From positions 496,001 to 560,000 of the forward strand of contig NZ_VIWO01000003.1 of assembly GCF_007829335.1 (NCBI RefSeq): a stretch of 64,000 nt of DNA, in the 5' to 3' direction. A program made the position numbers and the translations under genes. A model generated the notes under the pieces. The model did not search any database. It was not told the DNA's origin and saw only the letters and a program-made list of their open reading frames with translations. The stretch comes from Chitinophaga polysaccharea. Lineage in GTDB: Bacteria > Bacteroidota > Bacteroidia > Chitinophagales > Chitinophagaceae. Positions 1 through 8,517 of this stretch are shown here, piece after piece (position 1 is the first letter of the stretch; the number at the start of each line of letters is the position of its first letter).

Positions 1-1559
1 TTACCAGTATATTGGCCGTTAAATTTATACCCGGCTGTCAGCGCGAGCTCTGGCAGGATCGAATATTGGTAGCCGGCTGATGTGCTGATGTTACGGGTAT
101 GGGTGGTCGCATTTATTTTTTGGTTGATGGTATCTGATAGATGTGTAGCTGCACTGATGTTAAGCGTATTGTTTTGTTGCTCATTGTCGGAATTTTCCTG
201 GTTTATGCTCATGGAGAAATTAACTCTCCCCTTCTTGTTGTGTGATATGTTAGTATACATGCCAGTGTACATGAATCCATTTTTTTTGGTAAGAGCAGCA
301 TTGCTGGTATTTCCCTGGTTAATGGTATCATTATTTTTTCCTGAGGTAGATACATATTTGTTTTGAGTATTGATATCGAATCTTCCCACACTTCCCGATA
401 CATCCAATGTGATAATATTTCGATCGTTGAGCTGTATGCTAAGGTTGGCAAACAGCATATTTTGTGAAAAAGTGTTTTCCATTTGCGTATGGCTATTGTA
501 ACGGAAAGTGCTGTCGGGCAGTACATTATCCCGTTGTAGTTCCTGATCATTTGTTGGGCGGTCGCTGTAAACCATGAGGTTAGTGTTCAGCTTAACTTTG
601 GGAGCAAGGTCAATGGAGGCATTTCCATTGAGCGTTCTTCTTTTTGACACTCCGCGGCCGAAGTTTTCCGCTGACAGTGCATCATCAGTTGAATAGGGGC
701 CTTGTTGGGCGTTCGTATTATTTATGTTGGCCGAGGTGATAATTTGTTTATCATCCCTGAATAAGTTGGCATTGGCGGCCAGGTTGTAACGGCCATCAGT
801 GCCGTAGCCGGCGCCGGCTACCCCATTGATTTTCTTCTTCATGTCCTGTTTCACGGTAATGTTAATGACCTTTTCATTTTTACCTCCTTCAATCATGCCA
901 TCTATGCCTTTTTTGTCGGCAATCTGAATTTTATCCACCAGGTTGGCCAGTAGCATTCTTGATATTTTTTGCGGATCGCCAGAGGAGTTCGGCCCTTGCG
1001 AGAAAACCGGGCGTCCATTGATATAGAGTTCACGGATGCGACGGCCCAGATAGTAGAAATTTCCGTCTTGGTCTATTGTTAAGCCGGGAATTTTTTGCAG
1101 CAGGTTTTTCATCGACGCGTTTTCCGCTGTAGGAAAATCTTTGGCGGAAAATTCGATCGTATCTTTCCGGATGATAAACAGCGGCTTGTTTATTTTGATA
1201 CTGATACTATTCAGGGTGATGGCATTTTTTTGCAGCCCGGTTTGGGGAAGCGGTATTTGCCATAGTCTTGCTCTTTCGGTAAATTCTACGGGGAGCGTGG
1301 CTGCCCGGTAGCCCATAAAGCTGATAGTCAGCACATAGTTACCCGGCGGTATATTTTTAATGATAAAGTCGCCATGCTGATCCGTTACTGCCTGTCCTTT
1401 CAGGATGGATTTTTCTGCTGTAAAGAGGAATACGTTGGCTTCCTGCAACGGTTTCCTGTCGTCTTTATCGTATACGTGACCTTTTATTTCCCGTTGGGCA
1501 AAAACTGTGAAATGAATAACTGTCAACCATGTAATGATAGTAACCGTGAATTTGACCAT
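1..1559 (-). CDS. Outer-membrane beta-barrel (TonB-receptor-like) protein, 3' end off window
   Basis: Reading leftwards from an ATG at 1557-1559, the frame stays open to base 1, giving 519 residues without a stop. It starts with a signal peptide ending near 'HFTVFAQ'. A carboxypeptidase-regulatory-like beta-sandwich follows (about residues 22-105, with 'GNYVLTISFMGYR'). A plug-like region comes next (about 130-230, with 'LLQKIPGLTIDQDG' and 'LYINGRPV'), then Asn/Thr-rich alternating strands typical of a barrel. The layout matches the Bacteroidota 'outer membrane beta-barrel family protein' group rather than a classical SusC. It probably sits in the outer membrane; any ligand is unknown. No SusD partner is visible because the downstream side is cut off. 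Confidence 0.85.
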   Translation of the reverse strand, partial: MVKFTVTIITWLTVIHFTVFAQREIKGHVYDKDDRKPLQEANVFLFTAEKSILKGQAVTDQHGDFIIKNIPPGNYVLTISFMGYRAATLPVEFTERARLWQIPLPQTGLQKNAITLNSISIKINKPLFIIRKDTIEFSAKDFPTAENASMKNLLQKIPGLTIDQDGNFYYLGRRIRELYINGRPVFSQGPNSSGDPQKISRMLLANLVDKIQIADKKGIDGMIEGGKNEKVINITVKQDMKKKINGVAGAGYGTDGRYNLAANANLFRDDKQIITSANINNTNAQQGPYSTDDALSAENFGRGVSKRRTLNGNASIDLAPKVKLNTNLMVYSDRPTNDQELQRDNVLPDSTFRYNSHTQMENTFSQNMLFANLSIQLNDRNIITLDVSGSVGRFDINTQNKYVSTSGKNNDTINQGNTSNAALTKKNGFMYTGMYTNISHNKKGRVNFSMSINQENSDNEQQNNTLNISAATHLSDTINQKINATTHTRNISTSAGYQYSILPELALTAGYKFNGQYTG

Positions 1560-1739
1560 TGGTACGATTTGGTTAAAAACAAGAATTACTGCAATGATAC
1601 CGCGGGGGCGCTGACAGTTAGTTAATCAAACATGAATATTCGCAAAAGTGTGAAAAAAGAATAATAATGATCGTATTAACGAATCATTTACAACTTTCAG
1701 GCGGGTAGGGATGTTATAGCGAAAACCCAGTACTATTTT

Positions 1740-2210
1740 ATGACAACACCAACTTTAGTAAAGTCTTTAAAGGAAATGTTGTTGAAAGCCAATGCACATG
1801 TGACTTTCAAAGATGCGGTCAGGGATTTGCCCGCTGCGCTGAGAGGGGTAGTACCCAACCATATACCCTATAGCATCTGGCAGTTGGTAGAACATATCCG
1901 GATTGCCCAGCATGATATTCTTGATTTTTCGCGTAATCCTGATTACAAGGAGCCTGACTGGCCCAAAGATTACTGGCCGGTGGCTACCGCGCCAGACAGC
2001 GAAGCGGCCTGGAAGCATAGTATTGAGCAGGTGGATAAAGATCTGCATGCTTTTGTAGGCCTGCTGGAGACTTCAAAAGACCTGTTTGCCCCTTTTCCGC
2101 ATGGCACGGGGCAGCATCTCTTCAGGGAGGCTATTTTACTGATAGATCATAACAGTTATCACGTAGGGGAAATTGTGGCCCTGCGGCGTTTTTTAGGCGC
2201 CTGGGGGTAA
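1740..2210 (+). CDS. DinB-like four-helix-bundle protein
   Basis: A 156-residue cytoplasmic protein with the DinB/YfiT fold. The three histidines expected for the metal site are at His52 ('LVEHIRIAQHD'), His137 and His141 ('DHNSYHVGE'). The family includes thiol-dependent S-transferases that use bacillithiol or mycothiol, but most members are uncharacterised. Its stop lies four bases from the convergent egtD stop. EgtB also carries a DinB-type domain and this cluster is thiol-related, so a thiol-linked role is possible but is inference only. Confidence 0.85.
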   Translation: MTTPTLVKSLKEMLLKANAHVTFKDAVRDLPAALRGVVPNHIPYSIWQLVEHIRIAQHDILDFSRNPDYKEPDWPKDYWPVATAPDSEAAWKHSIEQVDKDLHAFVGLLETSKDLFAPFPHGTGQHLFREAILLIDHNSYHVGEIVALRRFLGAWG

Positions 2211-2214
2211 GTGC

Positions 2215-3204
2215 TCACACACATTTCCATAAACAGTCGGTATACCAGTGCCGGTGATCAAAAAAGCGGGCAACTGGTTTGAAACCTGCTTGTGCAGCCA
2301 GTTGGTCCGTTTCTTCCAGGCTGTATTTCTGGGATATCTCCATGTAAAGCGATTCATTTTCTGCAAAGGGGATGCTTACCTCTTTTCCTATATGTATTAC
2401 CTGGTCTTCCAGGCTGATAAGGTAACTTTTGCAAGCGCCTGTAGCCGGATCATAAGTAGGGTAATGTTCAAATTTGTTGGTATCAAAATCTGCCTGTAGT
2501 TCGCGGTTGATGCGGTGTAACAGGTTAAAATTAAATGCACGGGTAATGCCGGCTGCATCATTGTACGCGTTCAGGATAATTTTGGGGTGTTTTTTCAGAT
2601 CGAACCCCGTCAGCAGCAGATCGCCGGGTTGCAGGTAGCCTCTCAGTTGCTGGCAGAAAGTCCTGGCAGCATGCAGGCTATAGTTTCCAATGTTGGCCCC
2701 CATGAACAGCAGTACTTTTTTCCGGCTGGTATGGAGATTGGCCTGTTGGAGCATGTGAAAATATTCGCCGTTTAACCCATGCAGGCGCAGGCCGGGAATC
2801 ATGGCCGGTAGGGATTTCTCTAACTGGCTGATTACATTGGCAGAGATGTCTATCGGGAAATACGTATAGTCGACGCCGTTATTAACCAACTGCTGCAGCA
2901 GGTGTACCGATTTGGTAGCATCGCCGGCGCCCAGTTCCACGAGGTCGAAAGTGCCGGCATAGTATTGCAAAGCCTGCGCAATCTGCGCCGACTGCTGGCG
3001 GAGAATTTCCATTTCGCATCCGGTAAGATAATACTCATGGCATTGCATGATTTGCTGAAAGAGGGCATCGCCGGTGGCATCGTAGAAATATTTGGGATCC
3101 AGGTATTTCTGCGGTGCGGTGAGGCCCTGTATTACATCGTGGTAAAATATGTCGGTTGCAGGCTTGCGCTTGCCGGGAGCCAGCATTGTCGGAATTACAG
3201 TCAT
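2215..3204 (-). CDS. egtD: L-histidine N-alpha-methyltransferase (EgtD)
   Basis: EgtD transfers three methyl groups from SAM to L-histidine, giving hercynine, the first step of ergothioneine synthesis. The DUF2260-type methyltransferase landmarks are present: 'YDATGDALFQQI' and 'EYYLTGCEMEIL' near the N terminus, the SAM loop 'LVELGAGDATKS', 'YFPIDISANVI', 'LLFMGANIGNYS', and the substrate-side block 'YNDAAGITRAFNFNLL' followed by 'FEHYPTYD'. Length (329 residues) is normal. A GTG exists two codons upstream; the ATG at 3204 is preferred. It is the last gene of the leftward operon, 87 bases after egtB. Confidence 0.95.
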   Translation of the reverse strand: MTVIPTMLAPGKRKPATDIFYHDVIQGLTAPQKYLDPKYFYDATGDALFQQIMQCHEYYLTGCEMEILRQQSAQIAQALQYYAGTFDLVELGAGDATKSVHLLQQLVNNGVDYTYFPIDISANVISQLEKSLPAMIPGLRLHGLNGEYFHMLQQANLHTSRKKVLLFMGANIGNYSLHAARTFCQQLRGYLQPGDLLLTGFDLKKHPKIILNAYNDAAGITRAFNFNLLHRINRELQADFDTNKFEHYPTYDPATGACKSYLISLEDQVIHIGKEVSIPFAENESLYMEISQKYSLEETDQLAAQAGFKPVARFFDHRHWYTDCLWKCV

Positions 3205-3291
3205 ACACACTTTTTGATGTTCGGAAGCCAGGATGCCGGGTTTGTCTCAGACAGCACCGGCAAGTGGATTTATCTCATAACGGCTGCTCAA

Positions 3292-4449
3292 TCACCTTGC
3301 CAATCTTATTCCCGTAAATTGCCATCTCAACGGGGGATGAAAAAAATTACGATAGGTAATACGGCTGTGGTTGGGAGAAGTAACTTCGGAACTACCGCGC
3401 AGTACCATCTGGTTTACCATAAACTTCCCGTTATACTCCCCGATAGCGCCAGGCGCCTGTACAAAGCCGGGGTAAGGCAGATAGGCGCTGTTACACCATT
3501 CCCAGCGAAGGCCGAAAGAAAGATGCGGCGCCGCTGCTTCCCATTCGAACTCTGTGGGCAATCGGCAACCCTTCCACGCAGCAAATGCGGCGGCCTCGTA
3601 AAAACTGATATGCGTTACCGGCGCTTCCGGCATCAATGGTTGAAGCCCCTGCCAGTTATAATGCATCCACCGTCCTTCTATCTGGTACCAATATAGAGGG
3701 GTAGTGACCTGGTTATTTTTTACCCAATCCCAGCCTTCGGCATGCCAGTAGCGGAAATCCTGGTATCCACCGGCATCGATGAAGGCAAGATATTCTGCGT
3801 TGGTTACGAGCTGGTGACTGATGCTGTAATCGCCCAGGTACACTTTATGTCTCCCTAGTTCATTATCAAAACAAAAACCATCACCTGAAAATCCAATCTC
3901 GTAAATACCAGCCTTCATAGTTAACCATGAATCGCCGTGATTGTTCACCAGCAATATATCTTTGCGGGTACTATCGTAAGGAGGAAATAGTGGATTATGC
4001 CCCAGTATATATTTAATGTCGGTATAAAGCAGCTCCTGGTGCTGTTCTTCATGGTTGAGCCCTAAGATAAACAGCGCCTGTAGCCCCGGGGGGAGGGAGT
4101 GCTTTGCCAGGAACGCGCCCATGGCGTTATCCACATACCGGCGATACCGCATAATATCTTCTACGGCCGGGCGGCTCAGGTTTCCCCGGTTGGTGCGGAT
4201 AACCCGCGCGCCTACAGATTCATAATAGCTGTTGAACACATAGTTGTACTGCGGGTCAAATACCGTATAGTCCTTGTCGTTAGGAAGCAGTATAAAGGTT
4301 TCAAAGAACCAGGTAGTATGGCCCAGATGCCATTTCGGGGGACTTACATCCACCACGGGCTGCACCACATAGTCTTCGGTTTTTAGTGGAGCACAGATAC
4401 TTTCGGTTCTGCGGCGCACGGTTTCGTATTGTGCCTGTAATGATGTCAT
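3292..4449 (-). CDS. egtB: Ergothioneine synthase EgtB (hercynine sulfoxide synthase)
   Basis: EgtB is a non-haem iron enzyme that joins hercynine to a thiol donor (cysteine or gamma-glutamylcysteine) using O2, forming a sulfoxide. The N-terminal DinB-like half has 'WHLGHTTWFFE' (His44) and 'HEEQHQEL' (His132, His136), the expected three-histidine iron site. The C-terminal half is an FGE-sulfatase fold ('GCRLPTEFEWEAAAP', 'SRITYRNFFHP'). The chosen ATG at 4449 overlaps the stop of the upstream transporter gene (ATGA), which indicates translational coupling; a longer frame to 4500 lies inside that gene. Length is 385 residues. No egtA or egtC is nearby, so direct use of cysteine is possible, but this is inferred from context only. 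Confidence 0.95.
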   Translation of the reverse strand: MTSLQAQYETVRRRTESICAPLKTEDYVVQPVVDVSPPKWHLGHTTWFFETFILLPNDKDYTVFDPQYNYVFNSYYESVGARVIRTNRGNLSRPAVEDIMRYRRYVDNAMGAFLAKHSLPPGLQALFILGLNHEEQHQELLYTDIKYILGHNPLFPPYDSTRKDILLVNNHGDSWLTMKAGIYEIGFSGDGFCFDNELGRHKVYLGDYSISHQLVTNAEYLAFIDAGGYQDFRYWHAEGWDWVKNNQVTTPLYWYQIEGRWMHYNWQGLQPLMPEAPVTHISFYEAAAFAAWKGCRLPTEFEWEAAAPHLSFGLRWEWCNSAYLPYPGFVQAPGAIGEYNGKFMVNQMVLRGSSEVTSPNHSRITYRNFFHPPLRWQFTGIRLAR

Positions 4450-6017
4450 TGCCGTTTGTTTACAAAGTCTGTCAATGCTGAAATATTGTTGATATGCCAT
4501 TTTTCTGCGTCTGTTTTGCGCATCATTAAGGCATATGTATTATTAAAACCTATAGGTGTCAGCCAAACGATATCAAATTCTTTTTTGAATGCCTGGCTCA
4601 CGTAGTTATATACTTTTTGTTTGTCGCCAATAATGCTGTCGGTAATATGTTGTGGCGTTTCTAACAACACCAGCAGCCCGGTGCCGGTATATTCCGGGTA
4701 GAGATCTATCTGGTCATTGGTCAGTGCATCGAAAACAATTTTGGTGCCGCCTAATCCTGTTTTAGTAACGGCTGCGTAATTGGTATAACCTTCAATGAGC
4801 ATTTTATAGATGCTGGCCAGGATATAGCCATCGCCAAAAATTTTAGAGCCTATGCGGATGGTACCTTCTGTGCCGCTACCTGCGGGTTGCAGGAGGTGTT
4901 GTGACCGAAGAAAATCCCGGGCTACCGTTTCCGGATTTTGTTTGAGATAATCTACCCGGTAGTTCAGTTCCGTCATGATACTATCATTAATCCTGCCGGC
5001 GAGGCGATTCAGGGCAGGTGCGAGCGCAGGGTATTTGGTGAGGGTGGCGTTACGCAGGATGGGGGCTGCATAGTAGGGTGGAAAAATATGTTTATCATCT
5101 TCCAGCACAACCAGGTCAAATGCTTTTACGCGGCCATCAGTGCTGCTGCCGCTGATTACGTCCAGTTTTTTCTCATAGGCTGCTTTATACATGATCATAT
5201 CGCTGATCACCAGGGTGCGCATATGCAGGCCATAAACGGACCGGAGGCCGAGGTATCCATCTTTTCTTCCCATAAATTCCGGTGTAAATCCTGCCAGCAT
5301 TTTGCCCCTGTAAGTGTCGGGCAGCAGATAGAAGGAAGATAATACCAGGAAAATTAATGGCAGCAGGTATACCATTTTCCTGGTTTTGCGGATATTGATA
5401 TGTTGCAGCAGGGACAACAGCCAGTCGAACAGGATAGCCAGCAATGCCGCGGGGATAGCGCCGGCCAGCATCATATTGGTGTTGTTGAGGGCAATGCCGC
5501 CAAAGATAAATTCGCCTAATCCACCGGCGGCAATATAAGCCGCGAGGGTAGCTACGCCTACGTTGATGACGGTAGCTGTACGGACGCCTGCCAGTATAAC
5601 GGGCATGGCTAAGGGAAGTTGTACTTTGTATAATAGCTGACGCCGGCTCATTCCCATACCGGTGGCGGCTTCTATTACGGTGGCATCTACTCCCTGTATA
5701 CCGGTGTAGGTATTACGGATAATAGGTAGCAGGGCATAAAGGAAGAGCGCCACTATAGCGGGTTTTGGGCCAATGCCCAACAGGGGAATCATAAAGCCCA
5801 GTAATGCAATGCTGGGAATGGTTTGCATCACACCAGCAAAGCCGAGTACCAGGCCCGATAGTTTTTTTCTCCTGGAGATGAATATGCCGGCGGGTACTCC
5901 TATGGCTACGGCCAGCAGCACGGATATAAAGGTTAGCCCGGTGTGTGTGAGGGTTTGTTCCAGTAATTTGCCGGACTGTTGTTGTAAGAAGTCGAATAGT
6001 GTTTCCTTTGTTTCCAT
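4446..6017 (-). CDS. egtU: ABC permease fused to substrate-binding domain (EgtU-like), binding domain circularly permuted
   Basis: Residues 1-210 form an OpuC/ProW-type permease with about five membrane helices and the EAA-like loop 'EAATGMGMSRRQLLYKVQLP'. A further helix at about 215-233 leads to a periplasmic binding domain of the OpuC/OsmF family. The canonical order begins 'IxIGSKxF..', passes 'PEYTGT' and 'GFNNTYA', and ends with the 'STDGRxKAFDL' half. Here the second half comes first (GFTPEF 243, STDGRVKAF 292-300, FPPYYAAP 312-319, ARDFL 366). A short linker (QPAGSGTEG, 377-385) follows, then the first half (TIRIGSK 386, PEYTGTG 441, GFNNTYAL 490). Being locked between its ATPase and egtB argues for ergothioneine (EgtU) rather than glycine betaine. 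Substrate is inferred. Confidence 0.85.
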   Translation of the reverse strand: METKETLFDFLQQQSGKLLEQTLTHTGLTFISVLLAVAIGVPAGIFISRRKKLSGLVLGFAGVMQTIPSIALLGFMIPLLGIGPKPAIVALFLYALLPIIRNTYTGIQGVDATVIEAATGMGMSRRQLLYKVQLPLAMPVILAGVRTATVINVGVATLAAYIAAGGLGEFIFGGIALNNTNMMLAGAIPAALLAILFDWLLSLLQHINIRKTRKMVYLLPLIFLVLSSFYLLPDTYRGKMLAGFTPEFMGRKDGYLGLRSVYGLHMRTLVISDMIMYKAAYEKKLDVISGSSTDGRVKAFDLVVLEDDKHIFPPYYAAPILRNATLTKYPALAPALNRLAGRINDSIMTELNYRVDYLKQNPETVARDFLRSQHLLQPAGSGTEGTIRIGSKIFGDGYILASIYKMLIEGYTNYAAVTKTGLGGTKIVFDALTNDQIDLYPEYTGTGLLVLLETPQHITDSIIGDKQKVYNYVSQAFKKEFDIVWLTPIGFNNTYALMMRKTDAEKWHINNISALTDFVNKRQ

Positions 6018-6025
6018 TCTTGGTA

Positions 6026-6967
6026 TCAGTTTTTCCAGGCGGCAATGGCTTGCATTAGCCCGCTGCTATCCAATATTTTTTGTTCCTGCGCATATTGTAC
6101 CAATATGGGCTGGGAGATGACGGCTTCCATGGCTTCCCAGCAGGTTTGATCGGCGCTGAGGGTTGTTGTATAGCCGGGACTGTGCTGATGTGGAAGCCAG
6201 GCCCAGAGATCCTTTATTTTTAATGCTTTTAATTCCAGCTGCAGGCGTTGGGGAGCCAGGAAGGCGGCCACAAATTCGTTTGCCGGACGCCGGAGGAGTT
6301 CTAAAGGAGTGCCCAGTTGCTGAATGGTTCCTTCGTTCATCAGGCATATGCGGCTACCCAGTTCAAATGCTTCTTCCACATCGTGGGTTACCAGGATGAT
6401 GGTTCTGTTGCTGAGTTCATCGAGGGCTTTGAATTCTCTTCGTACGCTGATACGTGTGAGCGGGTCGAGGGCGCCGAAGGGTTCATCCATCAGCATTACT
6501 GGCGGATCGGCTGCCAGGGCACGGGCCAGCCCTACGCGTTGCTGTTGTCCGCCGCTGAGCTGTTGGGGCCAGGCGTTGGCATATTCGGCGGGGGAGAGAC
6601 GGAGTTTATCCATTAGTGTTATTACCCGTTGCTGAATAGTGGCTTTATCCCACTGCAGTAAAGAAGGTACAATAGCTATATTTTCACTGACTGTGTAATG
6701 GGGAAACAGCCCGGTATTTTGCAGTACGTAACCGATGGTGCGACGGAGTGTTTCCGGGGCCAGTTGCCTGATTTCTTTACCGTTTACATAGATGTGTCCG
6801 CTATCTGGTTCCAGCAGGCGGTTAATCATGCGCAAGGTGGTTGTTTTCCCGCATCCGCTGGTGCCGAGTAATACGAGGGTTTCTCCATCGGCTACTTCCA
6901 ATGAAAGATCGTTGACGGCATTTTTTTGCGGTCCAAAATTTTTGAAAACATGATCCAGTTTAATCAT
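6026..6967 (-). CDS. egtV: ABC transporter ATP-binding protein (EgtV/OpuCA-like)
   Basis: The cytoplasmic ATPase of the importer. It has Walker A 'GTSGCGKTT', Q-loop 'VLQNTGLFPHYT', signature 'LSGGQQQRVGLARAL', Walker B 'VMLMDEPFGALDP' and H-loop 'THDVEEA'. A C-terminal extension of about 75 residues ends 'SSGLMQAIAAWKN'; it is shorter than the tandem CBS domains of classical OpuCA/ProV. At 313 residues it resembles the short ATPases of betaine/ergothioneine systems. It ends eight bases before the permease-binding fusion. The ergothioneine assignment rests on operon context. Confidence 0.88.
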   Translation of the reverse strand: MIKLDHVFKNFGPQKNAVNDLSLEVADGETLVLLGTSGCGKTTTLRMINRLLEPDSGHIYVNGKEIRQLAPETLRRTIGYVLQNTGLFPHYTVSENIAIVPSLLQWDKATIQQRVITLMDKLRLSPAEYANAWPQQLSGGQQQRVGLARALAADPPVMLMDEPFGALDPLTRISVRREFKALDELSNRTIILVTHDVEEAFELGSRICLMNEGTIQQLGTPLELLRRPANEFVAAFLAPQRLQLELKALKIKDLWAWLPHQHSPGYTTTLSADQTCWEAMEAVISQPILVQYAQEQKILDSSGLMQAIAAWKN

Positions 6968-7009
6968 GGGCGATAAATAAGATGGGGAAAAATTTGCTCA
7001 ATATGCCGC

Positions 7010-8389
7010 CTATTTTTCCAGGGACATAAACAGGTTGTTCAACGCCTCTGCATACAACGGGTGGGCAAATATCATGTCGCGTACCTGGGAGGCTGTAATG
7101 CCGCCCAGCATGGCCATTTGCAGGATAGACATGATTTCGCCGCCTTCCGGTCCGAGTATGGCTACGCCCAGTATTTTGTCGGTTTGCTGGTGTACCAGCG
7201 CTTTCATAAATCCTCTTGTTTGCCCGGTTTCAATGGCCCTCGCAACTTTTTCCATTGGCAGGTGCGCCACCTTCACCGGGATATTATTGTTCTTCGCTTC
7301 CGTTTCGGTCATGCCTATACGACCCAATTGCGGATCTGTAAACATGCAGTAGGGTACCTGCCTGGTTTGTATGGATAAGTTAGCGTTTTCAAACAGGTTT
7401 TTGTAAATAATCAGGTGATCATTGTAGGAGATATGGGTAAAGGCAGGTCCGCCCTTTACATCGCCCAGGGCATAGATGCCTGGTGCGCTGGTTTCCAGGC
7501 GGTTGTTTACCTGTATATACCCTTTTTCGTCCAGGAGTACCTGTGTATGCTGTAGTTGTAACCCGGCGGTATTGGGTGTACGCCCGGTGGCTACCAGTAT
7601 ATGGGTGCCCGTTAGTTTTTCCCGGGTGGTACCTGTCACTATATCTACGTTGATCTGCTTACCTGATCTGCTGATGCGGGTGGCCTGGGTACCGGTGTAT
7701 ATCTGCATATTTTCAGATTCCAGCATCTTCTTGATCACCGCCGCTACATCCGGATCTTCCTTACTGACCAGCTGCGGCGCCGACTCGATAAGGGTAACGT
7801 TGCTGCCTAAACGCTGGTAGAGTTGTCCCATTTCCAGGGCAATGTAGCTACCGCCCAGGATGATGAGGTCTTTAGGAATGATTACTTCTTCCAGCAGGGT
7901 GGTGGAGGTAAGATAAGGCACCTCTTGGAGGCCGGGGATATCGGGGATATATGGGCGTGAGCCGGTATTGACGAAGATATGTTCTGCGGTGAGGACATCA
8001 GACTCGTCCTGGTGACCGGTTACCTGGATAGTATATAGACCGCTGAATACAGCGGTGCCCAGGAACACCTCAACATGATCATCGAGGAGTCCTTTCAGGG
8101 TTCCTTCCCGGAAATCTTCCACGATATTGTTTTTCCTGGATATGATGGCAGGGAGATCGGCGGAGAGCCCATGGGAATGGATGCCCCAGAATTTGCTGTG
8201 AAACACGGTGTTCGCCACCTTTGCTGAAGCTATCATCGCTTTAGTGGGTGTACATCCGTCGTTGATGCAGGTGCCGCCCGGGTATCGCTGTTCGACAAGG
8301 GCAGTTTTCCATCCTTTCTTAGCCAGTTTTCTTGCCAGGGGGTTACCACCCTGACCGGATCCGATGATAATAGCGTCGAATTTCAGCAT
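7010..8389 (-). CDS. FAD-dependent pyridine-nucleotide disulfide oxidoreductase (MerA/mycothione-reductase-like)
   Basis: A 459-residue class I flavoprotein disulfide reductase. The FAD fold begins 'DAIIIGSGQGGNPLA'. The redox pair is Cys41/Cys46 in 'GGTCINDGCTPTK', the NAD(P)H fold is 'LIILGGSYIALEMGQLYQR', and a second FAD motif is 'GIYALGDVKGG'. The C-terminal interface has the catalytic His in 'FAHPLYAEALN'. It lacks the C-terminal vicinal cysteines and N-terminal metal-binding domain of true mercuric reductases. The ATG at 8389 fits the flavin fold better than one at 8416. It is the first gene of the ergothioneine operon, 42 bases before egtV, so a role in recycling oxidised ergothioneine or another thiol is a reasonable but unproven inference. 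Confidence 0.85.
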   Translation of the reverse strand: MLKFDAIIIGSGQGGNPLARKLAKKGWKTALVEQRYPGGTCINDGCTPTKAMIASAKVANTVFHSKFWGIHSHGLSADLPAIISRKNNIVEDFREGTLKGLLDDHVEVFLGTAVFSGLYTIQVTGHQDESDVLTAEHIFVNTGSRPYIPDIPGLQEVPYLTSTTLLEEVIIPKDLIILGGSYIALEMGQLYQRLGSNVTLIESAPQLVSKEDPDVAAVIKKMLESENMQIYTGTQATRISRSGKQINVDIVTGTTREKLTGTHILVATGRTPNTAGLQLQHTQVLLDEKGYIQVNNRLETSAPGIYALGDVKGGPAFTHISYNDHLIIYKNLFENANLSIQTRQVPYCMFTDPQLGRIGMTETEAKNNNIPVKVAHLPMEKVARAIETGQTRGFMKALVHQQTDKILGVAILGPEGGEIMSILQMAMLGGITASQVRDMIFAHPLYAEALNNLFMSLEK

Positions 8390-8423
8390 ACAGAGAGCTT
8401 TTGAGAGCGGGGCCAAAGATTAT

Positions 8424-8470
8424 ACCAATGGAATGTAGTTAAAATTTACGAATGCTGGCGTTCCATTGGT
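8424..8470. promoter_or_regulatory. 10-bp inverted repeat in the divergent promoter region
   Basis: ACCAATGGAA (8424-8433) is matched exactly by TTCCATTGGT (8461-8470), with 27 bases between. The arms sit beside the likely promoters of the leftward ergothioneine operon and the rightward dus gene. Such placement suits a dimeric regulator or a looped operator; nothing more can be shown from sequence alone. Confidence 0.45.
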
Positions 8471-8493
8471 TCGGCAATATTTGTTTATCTTTG
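8466..8493 (+). promoter_or_regulatory. Bacteroidota-type promoter for dus
   Basis: A TTGG at 8466-8469 and TATCTTTG at 8486-8493 match the -33/-7 pattern used by the Bacteroidota primary sigma factor (spacing 16, slightly short). Transcription would start near 8500, leaving a 5' leader of under 20 bases. Confidence 0.55.
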
Positions 8494-8517
8494 CGGTTTC
8501 TCTGAAAAAAACAGATT

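Noticed and set aside
4446..6967. Glycine betaine/choline OpuC system
   Set aside because: Sequence alone allows it, but fixed placement inside an egtB-egtD operon makes ergothioneine the better call; kept as the alternative.
7010..8389. Mercuric reductase (merA)
   Set aside because: No C-terminal Cys pair, no N-terminal metal domain and no mer genes; only the shared reductase fold is present.
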